The position numbers were made by a program, and so were the translations under genes. This document shows, in pieces, positions 1 through 7,232 of a stretch of 13,059 nucleotides of DNA. Location of the stretch: the NCBI GenBank assembly GCA_018224415.1, contig JAGTUZ010000117.1, positions 1-13,059 on the forward strand, read 5' to 3'. The stretch comes from Bacteroidota bacterium. GTDB taxonomy: Bacteria; Bacteroidota; Ignavibacteria; SZUA-365. The first letter of the stretch is position 1, and each line of letters opens with the position of its first letter. Under the pieces are notes generated by a model, which made no database searches, was not told the DNA's origin, and saw only the letters and a list, made by a program, of their open reading frames with translations.

Positions 1-343
1 CGCCGTAGATCGGCTGGGGGAAATGGCCGTGCGCGACCCAGTCGAAACCGACGTGGTCAAACGGCGAGGTCGCCGCTTTTTTCGGGAGCGTAAGCGTCAT
101 GGGCGTGTCGTCGGTCGGGAGTCCCGTCAGCGCCGTCTCGTCGAAGCGTACTCCGACCGCGAGCAGGCTGCCGTCGGCCGCGATACGCTCGTAGGTCGTC
201 ACCTGTCCCTGACCCAACGAAAGGGTCTGGCCGTCGTGTGTGACAGGCTGGGCTGGCTGGGCCGGACTGTCGTCGTCGCTGCAACCGGTAAAGGCGAGCA
301 CAAAGCAAAACGCTCCCGCGAGCAGGAGTGGAAATCTATACAT
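1..343 (-). CDS. Partial lipoprotein, probable DUF5602/TTHB210-like domain (3' end outside window)
   Basis: The minus-strand frame starts at the ATG at 343-341 and stays open to the left edge (114 codons visible), so the C-terminus is missing. An AAAGGA ribosome site lies about 7 bases upstream. The N-terminus is a lipoprotein signal: Tyr-Arg near the start, a hydrophobic run, then FTGC with Cys21 as the likely lipidated residue, followed by an acidic and Pro/Ala-rich linker (SDDDSPAQPAQP). The rest reads as a globular extracytoplasmic domain. The stretches GVRFDETALTGLP, LPKKAATSPFDHVGFDW and AHGHFPQPIY resemble the DUF5602/TTHB210-like family, in which a conserved FDH-x-x-x-DW and HGH region precedes a further His-rich motif. 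That later motif would lie beyond the edge. No precise function is known for the family. The gene is divergent from the aminomutase-like gene. Lipoprotein call strong, family call moderate. Confidence 0.72.
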   Translation of the reverse strand, partial: MYRFPLLLAGAFCFVLAFTGCSDDDSPAQPAQPVTHDGQTLSLGQGQVTTYERIAADGSLLAVGVRFDETALTGLPTDDTPMTLTLPKKAATSPFDHVGFDWVAHGHFPQPIYG

Positions 344-368
344 GATCCGATCCTTTCATATGATGGAA

Positions 369-390
369 TATGACGGCGTTTGCCGTCATA
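369..390. promoter_or_regulatory. Perfect inverted repeat in divergent intergenic region
   Basis: TATGACGGC (369-377) and GCCGTCATA (382-390) are perfect reverse complements separated by GTTT, giving a 9-bp dyad. It lies 26 bases upstream of the lipoprotein ATG and 184 bases upstream of the chosen aminomutase start. No T-run follows on either strand, so it does not look like an intrinsic terminator. It could be an operator for a dimeric regulator acting on one or both divergent genes, or a hairpin in the lipoprotein 5' leader. The function is inferred; the symmetry is seen directly. The rest of 344-574 shows no convincing promoter. Confidence 0.45.
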
Positions 391-574
391 AGGAAGATGG
401 TTGACTCCCGGACATAATAGCGTTTTTCGTATGCTATTCCAAGCAAGGCGGGACCCTGACATTTTTGATGTGTTGGAACAGCAGGTAACAGGCCTCGGTC
501 AGGTTTGGTGGCATCTCTGCCTCTATTTCCGTATGATGATATATCCCCCTGATAGACCACGGAGCCCCACCGCC

Positions 575-2785
575 ATGAAGGAAGCGGACAAACTCGACAA
601 AATCGCCATCACCGTTCAGTCCCATCGCCTGCTCAAGCAACTGCTGCAGGAGAACCCCACGCTCGAGGAGATCATGCGCAACTCGAAGAACGAAACCGAG
701 GCGCTGGTCGGTGTGCAGCACTGGGTGGTGGAAGAACTGAAGAAGAATCCAGACGCCTACGACTACTATCGCCAGGGACATGGCGGACGCAAACGTTTCG
801 AACGGCTGCAGTGGAAGGATTTTGCGGCCATCCGTCTGCTGGACTACATCGACAATGCAGGACGGGAGTTTCCCGACCACAACCTCCGCGGGGAGATCGC
901 GGTCAGTAACCCGATCAAGCTGATCTGGCTGGCCGTGAACAAGGGCACGGGCGGCGCGAAACCGTATTTCTTCGAAGACATGCTGCACCTCTTCCGCCAG
1001 TTTTCCGGCACGAGCAAACCAAGTGCTCCCGACGACGAACAGGTGCGCGCATGGATGGATCGGTATCCTTCGGGAAGCGACCCTCGTATCATCACGCTGC
1101 GCAAGGAGAACCGTGAACGCATCATCAACATCCTGATCGATATGATCGACGCGGGTGAGATCTCCAGCCACCGCTACCAATTCTCCGAGGGCATGTCGCG
1201 CGAACAGAAGTTCCTCCAGATGCTGCGCTGGTGGGACGAACACACCTTCCATCTCCACTTCGCCATCCGGACGCCGGATCTGCTGAACCGCATGCTGGGC
1301 GAGTCGCTGGATCCCGACACGATGAAACTGCTCTACGAAGCGGAAGCGAAAGGCATTCCCTTTTTTGTCAATCCCTACTATCTCTCTCTCCTTCACGTCC
1401 GGGTGCCGTACTTCGCCATCGGCGCCGACCTCGCCATCCGCCATTACGTCGTGTACAGCAAGCAGCTGATCGATGAATTCGGACATATCGTCGCCTGGGA
1501 GAAGGAAGACCTCGTGCGGCCGGGCGAACCCAACGCGGCGGGCTGGCTGCTTCCGTCGGAGCATAACGTGCATCGGCGCTATCCCGAGGTGGCCATCCTG
1601 ATCCCCGACACCATGGGCCGCGCCTGCGGCGGACTCTGCGCCTCCTGCCAGCGCATGTACGATTTCCAGCGCGGGAACCTGAATTTCAACCTCGAGCGGC
1701 TGCGACCGCAGGAGACCTGGTCCGAACGCCTTCGGCAGCTGCTCTCCTATTTCGAGGAAGATGCCCAACTGCGCGATATCTTGATCACGGGAGGCGACGC
1801 GCTGATGAGCAGTGACCACTCCCTCAAGCAAATCCTTGACGGCATCGTGGAGATGGCGGAACGGAAGGTCGCGGCGAATGAAACACGTCCGGAGGGCGAG
1901 AAATACGCAGAGCTGCAACGCGTGCGCCTCGGCTCGCGTCTGCCTGCATATCTGCCGCAGCGGGTCACCCCGGAGCTGACGGAACTGCTCGCCGATTTCA
2001 AGCGCCGCGCGTCCGAGATCGGCGTGCGACAGTTCGTTGTGCAGACACATTTCGAGTCGCCGATGGAGATCACGCCGGAAACGCGGGAGGCCGTGCACCG
2101 GCTGCTGGAGGCCGGCTGGATGGTCACCAACCAACTGGTGTACACAACGGCAGCGTCGCGGCGGGGACACACCGCCCGCCTCCGGGAGCTGCTCAACGAC
2201 ATCGGTGTCGTGCCCTACTACACCTTCACCGTGAAAGGGTACATGGAGAACAACTTCAACTTCGCACCCAACGCCCGCGCGGTGCAGGAGGAAATCGAAG
2301 AGAAGCGTCTCGGAAGTATCCCTGCCGCGCATCATGATACCATTCGCGACTTCCCCATGGACACCGAGCACCTCAAGGAGCGCATCGACATGCTGCGTCG
2401 CGAGACCGGCCTCCCCTTCCTTGCAACGGACAGGAATGTCCTGAATCTCCCCGGCGTCGGGAAAAGCCTGACCTTTCGCGTCATCGGCATTACGCGCTAC
2501 GGCAGGCGCATCCTCGCCTTCGACCATGACGGCACGCGCCGGCACAGCCCGGTCGTCGACACGATGGGAAAAATCATCATCATCGAATCGAAATCCATCA
2601 GCGAATACTTGCAGCAGTTGGCCGACATCGGCGAGGACGCAACCGAATACACCGATGTCTACGGGTATTCCCTCGGGGAAACCGAGCCACGGATGAGCCT
2701 GTTCGAATACCCACAGTACGCATTCACCACGACCAAGGAAATGACGAATCTCGAAAGTTGCCTCCAAGGCACACCATTCGAGTGA
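575..2785 (+). CDS. KamA-family radical SAM / PLP aminomutase, glutamate 2,3-aminomutase-like signature
   Basis: This is a 736-aa protein of the lysine 2,3-aminomutase family, which moves an amino group between alpha and beta carbons using SAM, a [4Fe-4S] cluster and PLP. The cluster motif CGGLCASC (C351, C355, C358) is followed by R360, matching the substrate-carboxylate Arg of the family. GGD (406-408), LGSRLPAYLPQR, THFESPMEIT and PYYTF align well with clostridial KamA, and K630 in PGVGK is the likely PLP lysine. At the two lysine-binding Asp positions of KamA (Asp293, Asp330) this protein has K554 and N624, the pair reported for glutamate 2,3-aminomutase. The C-terminal zinc-binding CxCxxC of KamA is absent. 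Homology starts near NPYYLSLL (residue 266), so about 265 N-terminal residues are extra. The start at 575 was chosen for its GGAG at 561-564; upstream in-frame starts add sequence unlike the family. Family certain, substrate inferred. Confidence 0.9.
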   Translation: MKEADKLDKIAITVQSHRLLKQLLQENPTLEEIMRNSKNETEALVGVQHWVVEELKKNPDAYDYYRQGHGGRKRFERLQWKDFAAIRLLDYIDNAGREFPDHNLRGEIAVSNPIKLIWLAVNKGTGGAKPYFFEDMLHLFRQFSGTSKPSAPDDEQVRAWMDRYPSGSDPRIITLRKENRERIINILIDMIDAGEISSHRYQFSEGMSREQKFLQMLRWWDEHTFHLHFAIRTPDLLNRMLGESLDPDTMKLLYEAEAKGIPFFVNPYYLSLLHVRVPYFAIGADLAIRHYVVYSKQLIDEFGHIVAWEKEDLVRPGEPNAAGWLLPSEHNVHRRYPEVAILIPDTMGRACGGLCASCQRMYDFQRGNLNFNLERLRPQETWSERLRQLLSYFEEDAQLRDILITGGDALMSSDHSLKQILDGIVEMAERKVAANETRPEGEKYAELQRVRLGSRLPAYLPQRVTPELTELLADFKRRASEIGVRQFVVQTHFESPMEITPETREAVHRLLEAGWMVTNQLVYTTAASRRGHTARLRELLNDIGVVPYYTFTVKGYMENNFNFAPNARAVQEEIEEKRLGSIPAAHHDTIRDFPMDTEHLKERIDMLRRETGLPFLATDRNVLNLPGVGKSLTFRVIGITRYGRRILAFDHDGTRRHSPVVDTMGKIIIIESKSISEYLQQLADIGEDATEYTDVYGYSLGETEPRMSLFEYPQYAFTTTKEMTNLESCLQGTPFE

Positions 2786-2837
2786 TCGTTCCCTCAACGA
2801 CTGCGTGACCAGACTTCCGAGCACATGGCGAATATCG

Positions 2838-2854
2838 AGCGTGATGTTCACGCT
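2838..2854 (+). terminator. Small hairpin downstream of the aminomutase gene, weak terminator candidate
   Basis: AGCGTGA and TCACGCT form a perfect 7-bp stem with a TGT loop, 52 bases after the stop codon. No U-tract follows, so it is at best a weak or factor-assisted terminator, and it may be a chance dyad. Apart from this, 2786-3017 shows neither a recognisable gene nor a riboswitch. Confidence 0.2.
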
Positions 2855-3017
2855 ATGCAGCAAGGCAATGATTTCATGGGGACGTCTCGACAGCAGGAGT
2901 GGTACACACGCACGGGAATTTCCGGGCGAAGCGTTATGTTGCATGTGCGGATTTTCCCGGGGCGATGGCCGAGGCTCGGCGGACGCTCCCCTGTATCATC
3001 TTGCACAGCCACTCTTC

Positions 3018-4001
3018 ATGGATGCCTCTTCACTTGCTCTTGCCCTGCTGGCCGTTGTGCTCGGGCTCGCCGTTCTCGTCTGGAGCGCCGACCGCTTCGT
3101 CGAGGGCGCCGCGGCGCTGGCACGGCTTTTCGGCATGTCTCCCCTGCTCATCGGCATGGTCATCGTCGGATTCGGGACCTCCGTGCCCGAAATGATCGTC
3201 TCCGCCTTCGCGGCGCTGGACGGCAATCCGGAAATCGCCCTGGGCAATGCCTACGGCTCGAATATCACCAACATCGCGCTCATCCTGGGGATCTCCGCGC
3301 TGATGCGTCCCATCGCCGTGGCCTCGCGGGTGGTGCGGTTGGAGATGCCGATCCTGCTTGGCGTGACGGCCTTCGCCGGCCTCGAACTCTATACCGGCGA
3401 TCTGACGCGTCTCGACGCGGTGATGCTGCTGGTCGTGTTCGCCCTGCTGATGGGCTGGTCGATATGGCAGAATGCGCGCAAGCGCCCGGACACACTCGAA
3501 GAGGAAATCGATAAGGAATTCTCGCAGTCGCGGATGACTACAGTACAGGCAGGCGCCTGGACCGTGGTGGGACTGCTGCTGCTGATCGTCAGCTCCCGCG
3601 CGCTGGTATGGGGCGCCGTGGAGATCGCAACGGCGCTGGGTGTGAGCAATCTGGTGATCGGTCTGACCGTCGTGGCACTCGGGACTTCCCTGCCGGAACT
3701 GGCGTCGTCCCTGGCCGCCGCAAGAAAAAACGAGTACGACATCGCGCTCGGCAATATTCTCGGATCCAATCTCTTCAATACGCTGGCCGTCGTCGGCATC
3801 GCCGGCGTCATATCCCCGCTGCGCATCCCCGCGGATGTGCTGACGCGCGATTATCCCGTCATGGCGGGAGTGACCTTGCTGCTGTTCCTTTTCGTGTATG
3901 GATTCCGTGGTCCGGGACGCATCACTCGCGTCGAAGGCGGGGTGCTGCTCGGCATCTTTGTGCTCTACTCGGTGTATCTCGTGTTCACCGCAACGGCCTG
4001 A
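3018..4001 (+). CDS. yrbG: YrbG-type sodium/calcium exchanger (CaCA superfamily)
   Basis: This 327-aa inner-membrane protein has the duplicated alpha repeats of cation/Ca2+ exchangers. Repeat 1 has GFGTSVPE (GTS at 53-55, E58) and GNAYGSNITN. Repeat 2 has ALGTSLPE (G222-E227) and GNILGSNLFN. The acidic residues and the Ser/Asn residues of these motifs form the cation sites in the family. About ten hydrophobic segments are visible. A charged, presumably cytoplasmic, loop with EEEIDKEF separates the halves near residue 165. Family members usually exchange Na+ for Ca2+; the direction and exact ions cannot be read from sequence. The ATG at 3018 begins a typical short N-terminus leading into the first membrane helix (ALALLAVVLGL). 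No clear Shine-Dalgarno precedes it, and the upstream in-frame extension is non-hydrophobic and unlike the family. The stop codon lies inside the first copy of the downstream tandem repeat. Confidence 0.9.
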   Translation: MDASSLALALLAVVLGLAVLVWSADRFVEGAAALARLFGMSPLLIGMVIVGFGTSVPEMIVSAFAALDGNPEIALGNAYGSNITNIALILGISALMRPIAVASRVVRLEMPILLGVTAFAGLELYTGDLTRLDAVMLLVVFALLMGWSIWQNARKRPDTLEEEIDKEFSQSRMTTVQAGAWTVVGLLLLIVSSRALVWGAVEIATALGVSNLVIGLTVVALGTSLPELASSLAAARKNEYDIALGNILGSNLFNTLAVVGIAGVISPLRIPADVLTRDYPVMAGVTLLLFLFVYGFRGPGRITRVEGGVLLGIFVLYSVYLVFTATA

Positions 4002-4127
4002 TCGCGCGACGGCCTGAACTGTTCACCGCAACGGCCTGATCGCGCAACGGCCTGAACTGTTCACCGCAACGGCCTGATCGCGCAACGGCCTGATCTGATC
4101 ACCGCAACGGCCTGATCGCGCGACGGC
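3983..4127. repeat. 38-bp tandem repeat (three full copies plus a partial one) overlapping the yrbG stop codon
   Basis: Full copies lie at 3983-4020, 4021-4058 and 4059-4096, each starting GTTCACCGCAACGGCC. A fourth, partial and diverged copy runs to about 4127. Copies 1 and 2 differ at one base, copies 2 and 3 at one base. Within each unit the core CGCAACGGCCTGA (or CGCGACGGCCTGA) occurs twice, so the unit is itself an internal duplication. Copy 1 contains the last six codons and the stop of yrbG, suggesting that the gene's 3' end was the seed of the expansion. There are no unique spacers, so it is not a CRISPR array. Confidence 0.9.
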
Positions 4128-4138
4128 GCAGCACCGTC
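4122..4138. terminator. Weak hairpin between convergent genes
   Basis: GACGG (4122-4126) pairs with CCGTC (4134-4138) around a 7-base loop, at the end of the tandem repeat and touching the stop codon of the leftward exported-protein gene. Its place between convergent genes fits a shared terminator, but the stem is only 5 bp and no T-run is present on either side. Confidence 0.2.
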
Positions 4139-4646
4139 AGCGAATGCGCTTGGTGATGTCCTTTGCGAGGGAAACGAGGGTCTTTTTCAGATCCACCACG
4201 CCAGGATGTTCGAGATGGACGTGGATCGCGAGTTTCGGAGAGATGAGTACGGAAAGCTGTTTCCATTTCGCCGACCATATCGCCTGGCGGCCGACTCCTT
4301 TCACCGTCTCGCCGTCCTTGTACGTCGAGAGAATGCTCTCGAAGTCCTTTTCACTTGTCAGGTCGACGAACACCACCATCAGTTTGCTGCCGGACGGCGC
4401 GACCCCCGCCTTGACCCGTTGCTTGTCTCGTTTATCCGGCCGTCCCCACACCACCGTGGCGGTCGGGTAGGTCTTGGTCATGAATTCCTCGAACTTCACA
4501 TCCTCCCCCTCCTTCATCTTGAAATGCGTGCGTACGAACGCGGCGGTGACAACGTCCTCGTACGTCTGTGCATACGCCGTCGACACGAGAAATGGGAGCA
4601 GGAAGGCCAGGGCGGCAAGGCGGCGCGGGTCGAAGGCGAAAGACAT
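4137..4646 (-). CDS. Small exported protein of unknown function
   Basis: This 169-aa protein is not recognised as a named family. The ATG at 4646 has a GGAG five bases upstream and starts a classical signal peptide: Arg-Arg at 8-9, a hydrophobic core (LAALAFLLPFLV), and a probable cleavage site AYA|Q after residue 26. In-frame codons upstream to 4727 would put a charged stretch before the signal, so they were not used. The mature part of about 143 aa is lysine-rich and mixed alpha/beta. The stretch GVGRQAIWSAKWKQLSVLI, followed by an alternating hydrophobic strand and a C-terminal helix (KKTLVSLAKDITKR), resembles the strand-helix ending seen in several secreted sensor-like or solute-binding-like domains; this is a weak analogy. 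It lies 90 bases downstream of mrpG on the same strand, so it may be the last gene of that operon or have its own promoter. Confidence 0.75.
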   Translation of the reverse strand: MSFAFDPRRLAALAFLLPFLVSTAYAQTYEDVVTAAFVRTHFKMKEGEDVKFEEFMTKTYPTATVVWGRPDKRDKQRVKAGVAPSGSKLMVVFVDLTSEKDFESILSTYKDGETVKGVGRQAIWSAKWKQLSVLISPKLAIHVHLEHPGVVDLKKTLVSLAKDITKRIR

Positions 4647-4736
4647 GGGAACTCCGTATGGGTAAGGTCGTTGCACAGAAAGCATAGTCAGGGTAAACGC
4701 GACACGGGATCGACTGTTCCCGCGCAATATCGGTAT

Positions 4737-5069
4737 TTATTTCTTTTCCCGCTCTTTCAATTCATCGATCACTGTTTCCTTGGCCATCGGCGTGCGCATC
4801 GTGTGCGCGGCCCGTGCGATGGCGTACGCGGCGATCGGGGCGGTGAGAAAGACGAACAGGATCACCAGCAGCGATTCGGTTGTCACCCAGATGTCGCGGA
4901 AGTGCAGAGCGACCCCCAGCATCATCAGCACAACACCGAATGCGCTGCCCTTGGTGGCTGCGTGCATGCGCGTGTAGAGATCGGGGAAGCGCACGATGCC
5001 GAAGGCCGCGACAACAAAGAACAGGGCACCACCGACCAACAACAGGGCGGTTGCATATTGTACGATCAT
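4737..5069 (-). CDS. mrpG: Na+/H+ antiporter subunit MrpG (MnhG)
   Basis: This 110-aa membrane protein is the last subunit of the Mrp multi-subunit sodium/proton antiporter. Three hydrophobic helices are visible. The family hallmark GIVRFPDLYTRMHAATKG occupies residues 24-41, and the Pro in the third helix (LTAPIAA, P78) is near the conserved position of Bacillus MrpG. The C-terminal tail is charged (IDELKEREKK). The ATG at 5069 has GGAGG five bases upstream and overlaps the mrpF stop codon in an ATGA junction, indicating translational coupling. The length is normal for the family. Confidence 0.95.
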   Translation of the reverse strand: MIVQYATALLLVGGALFFVVAAFGIVRFPDLYTRMHAATKGSAFGVVLMMLGVALHFRDIWVTTESLLVILFVFLTAPIAAYAIARAAHTMRTPMAKETVIDELKEREKK

Positions 5070-5350
5070 GATTGCCTCCGTTCAAGGAAACGGGCAAGGG
5101 CCACGGTACCAAGAAAGGCGGTGAGTGCCAGCATGACAGCGGCGTCGAGGACAATCGCGGATTCGGCGAGCACGCTGTAGGCGGCGATCATGCCGATGGC
5201 CAGGGCAGCAATGAGATCGAGCGCCACGACGCGGTCCAGCAACGACGGTCCGAGCGCGAGACGCCAGAACGCAAACGCCATGCCGGCCATGAGCAGCAGC
5301 ATCGCGGCGGACGCGGCCAGGTGCGCGGGGGTCGACACATCGAATACCAT
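5066..5350 (-). CDS. mrpF: Na+/H+ antiporter subunit MrpF (MnhF)
   Basis: This 94-aa subunit has three transmembrane helices. The conserved loop between helices 1 and 2 is present as R30-LALGPSLLDRVVALDL, with the GP and DRVVALD motif typical of MnhF; the Asp is a conserved charged residue within the membrane part of the Mrp complex. AGGAGA lies seven bases before the ATG at 5350. The start overlaps the mrpE stop by one base (TAATG), and the stop overlaps the mrpG start, so translation is probably coupled on both sides. The length matches the family. Confidence 0.95.
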   Translation of the reverse strand: MVFDVSTPAHLAASAAMLLLMAGMAFAFWRLALGPSLLDRVVALDLIAALAIGMIAAYSVLAESAIVLDAAVMLALTAFLGTVALARFLERRQS

Positions 5351-5694
5351 TAGAAGATCTCCTGGATCCGATAGACATACCCATCGAGGATTTCCTGCCG
5401 CACGCGTGCAGGATCGTCAAGGTACATGCAGTGAACGTACAGCGTGTCGCGTTCCTCGGTCACGTAGATACTCACGGTCCCTGGCGTCATTGTGACCAGA
5501 TTCGTGAGCACGATGAGCTGGCGATCCGTAAGCACCGGCAGGGGCACGGCAATGATGCCCGGTCGGAAACGATTGCGCGGCGTGAGCACGTCGTGCGCGA
5601 TACGGAGATTCGAGAGAAGCAACTCCCATACATAAAACGGGATGAAGCGCAGAAGACGATACAGCCGGAGCCAGGGGGATCGTTGTTCGCTCAT
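5350..5694 (-). CDS. mrpE: Na+/H+ antiporter subunit MrpE (MnhE), short form
   Basis: This 114-aa MnhE-family subunit is recognised by ELLLSNLRIAHDVL, the NRFRPGIIAVPL strand, LTNLVTMTPGT (T70, P71) and LYVHCMY. The TPGT motif carries the Thr/Pro pair found important in Bacillus MrpE. In Bacillus that Pro is near residue 114; here it is at 71, so about 43 N-terminal residues holding the first membrane helices are missing. The start is well supported: the ATG at 5694 has GGAGG six bases upstream and forms an ATGA overlap with the mrpD stop. The in-frame extension to 5820 is Arg/Gly/Pro-rich and lies inside mrpD, so it does not restore the helices. One helical segment (RLLRFIPFYVWELLL) remains at the N-terminus. 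Confidence 0.92.
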   Translation of the reverse strand: MSEQRSPWLRLYRLLRFIPFYVWELLLSNLRIAHDVLTPRNRFRPGIIAVPLPVLTDRQLIVLTNLVTMTPGTVSIYVTEERDTLYVHCMYLDDPARVRQEILDGYVYRIQEIF

Positions 5695-7232
5695 TGCGGA
5701 CCTCCGAGGACAGCCCGAATATACTGTTCCGGCTCGAGCAACTGCCGGGCCGCCGCGTCGGTCCACTCGAACACCCCCTGGGCGGCGATGCCCATGATCA
5801 CGGTCAGCAGCACCAGGCACGCGAGCGGAAGGATGTACAGCAATCGCGCGGAAGACGTCAGCGGCGTGATCCGCGCAGCGGCGGCAGACGAAGCACTCGC
5901 TTCCGAAGCGTCCCCCGCGGGAGCATTCGGATCGTCCTTCCAGAACACTTCGTTCCAGATTTTCATCATGGAAAAGAGCGTGAGCACGCCGACGGCGAGC
6001 GCCACCGCGGCGAGCAGGAATTCTCCCGCATCGAGTCCCGCCTTGACCAGGGCGAATTTCGCGAAGAATCCGGAGAACGGCGGAAGACCGGCCAGCGAGA
6101 TCGCGGCCAGCAGAAACAGCGCCGTCAGGAGTGGAGCGCTGCGCAGCAATCCACCGATATTCTTGAGTGTCGTGTCGCCGCGCACCGCCAGCACGTATCC
6201 CGCGACGAGAAACAGGGCCGTCTTCGCGATTGCGACATGCAGCGTGAAGTAGATGGCGCCGGAAAGCGCGAGCGGCGTGAACACCGCCAGGCCGATAAGC
6301 GCATACCCGATCTGGCTGACGATGTGAAAAGACAGCAGGCGCCGCATCTCCCCCTGTGCAACCGCGCCGATCACTCCGGTGATCATCGTCATGGCGGCGA
6401 GCACAACAAACAACGGACGCGTGAAATCCGTGTCGTGCACAAACACCATCGAGAACGTACGCATAAGTGCGTATATGCCGACCTTGGTCAGCAGGCCGGA
6501 AAACAGCGCGGTGACCGGGACGGGCGGGACATGATAGGAGTCGGGCAGCCAGAAGAAAAACGGGAATACCGCGGCTTTGATGCCGAAGGAGGCCAGGAAG
6601 AGGACTGCGGACACGTTCAGCGCCGCATTCTCTGCATCGGTGCCCGACAGCATCGCCAGGCTGGCGAGATTGAGCGTGCCGGTCTTTCCGTACAGGAGGC
6701 CGGTGCCGATGAGAAACATCGCGGATGCCAGCAGGTTCAGCGTGACATATTTCACGGCGCCCTGGAGCTGTTTCTGTTCCCCGCCGAGAACGAGAAGGAC
6801 GAAGGAGGCGATGAGCATGACCTCGAACCAGACAAACAGGTTGAAGAGGTCTCCGGTGAGGAAGGCACCGCTGACGCCCATGAGCAACACATGCACCAGG
6901 GGAAAATACCCGAATCGCCGTCGCGGAAGATCAATCGCCGCGAGCGAATACACAATCACCGCCAGACCGATCACCGCGGTCAGCAGGAGCATCAGTGCGC
7001 TGAACAGATCAACAACGAGCACGATGCCGAAGGGCGCTGGCCAGTCTCCGAGGCGGAGGACCTGGATGCTGCCGTCCGCGGCGGCGTCGAGCAGTGAGAT
7101 AGCGGACGTTAGCATTCCCATGCCACCGATGACCGCGATGGACTGCTGCGCGCGCTGCGATGTGCGCAGAAGCATGGACAGCACGGCGGCAACGAGAGGA
7201 ATGAGTATCGGCGCGACCAGCAGCAGATTCAT
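5691..7232 (-). CDS. mrpD: Na+/H+ antiporter subunit MrpD (MnhD)
   Basis: This 513-aa ion-translocating subunit is homologous to complex I NuoM/NuoN-type antiporter subunits, with about fourteen transmembrane helices. The key Glu in LFVWFE is E137 and the key Lys in FGIKAAVFPF is K219. Both numbers coincide with the Glu137/Lys219 pair studied in Bacillus MrpD. The signature WLPDSYHVPPVPVTALFSGL and KVGIYALMR follow, then GEMRRLLSFHIVSQIGY and a helix-breaking LAGLPPFSGFFAKF. No catalytic residue appears lost. GGAGG lies five bases before the ATG at 7232, which overlaps the mrpC stop (ATGA). The stop overlaps the mrpE start in the same way. The region around residues 435-455, rich in Ala/Ser/Asp (APAGDASEASASSAAAA), is a low-complexity loop after the regulatory helices. 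Confidence 0.97.
   Translation of the reverse strand: MNLLLVAPILIPLVAAVLSMLLRTSQRAQQSIAVIGGMGMLTSAISLLDAAADGSIQVLRLGDWPAPFGIVLVVDLFSALMLLLTAVIGLAVIVYSLAAIDLPRRRFGYFPLVHVLLMGVSGAFLTGDLFNLFVWFEVMLIASFVLLVLGGEQKQLQGAVKYVTLNLLASAMFLIGTGLLYGKTGTLNLASLAMLSGTDAENAALNVSAVLFLASFGIKAAVFPFFFWLPDSYHVPPVPVTALFSGLLTKVGIYALMRTFSMVFVHDTDFTRPLFVVLAAMTMITGVIGAVAQGEMRRLLSFHIVSQIGYALIGLAVFTPLALSGAIYFTLHVAIAKTALFLVAGYVLAVRGDTTLKNIGGLLRSAPLLTALFLLAAISLAGLPPFSGFFAKFALVKAGLDAGEFLLAAVALAVGVLTLFSMMKIWNEVFWKDDPNAPAGDASEASASSAAAARITPLTSSARLLYILPLACLVLLTVIMGIAAQGVFEWTDAAARQLLEPEQYIRAVLGGPQ

Noticed and set aside
401..435. TTGACT as a sigma70 -35 box upstream of the aminomutase
   Set aside because: No acceptable -10 at 16-18 bases. 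TAATAG is 8 bases away and TATGCT is 23 bases away.
434..2944. Minus-strand open frame of 836 codons covering the whole aminomutase gene
   Set aside because: It is the antisense shadow of a well-supported gene in high-GC DNA. Its translation is low-complexity-like with no recognisable domain.
2825..3514. Plus-strand open frame overlapping yrbG in another frame
   Set aside because: Arg-rich out-of-frame reading of the exchanger gene with no membrane segments or family features.
3983..4127. CRISPR array
   Set aside because: The 38-bp units are directly adjacent with no unique spacers, and no cas genes are nearby.
4705..4722. CGGGA/TCCCG stem after mrpG as a terminator
   Set aside because: Only 5 bp with an 8-base loop and no T-run on the minus strand.
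5695..5820. Longer MrpE start that would explain its short length
   Set aside because: The in-frame extension is Arg/Gly/Pro-rich, inside mrpD, and does not supply the missing membrane helices.
5694..7097. Plus-strand open frame of 467 codons over mrpD
   Set aside because: Antisense to a clear MrpD. Its product is Arg/Glu/Gln/His-rich, as expected from reverse reading of hydrophobic codons.
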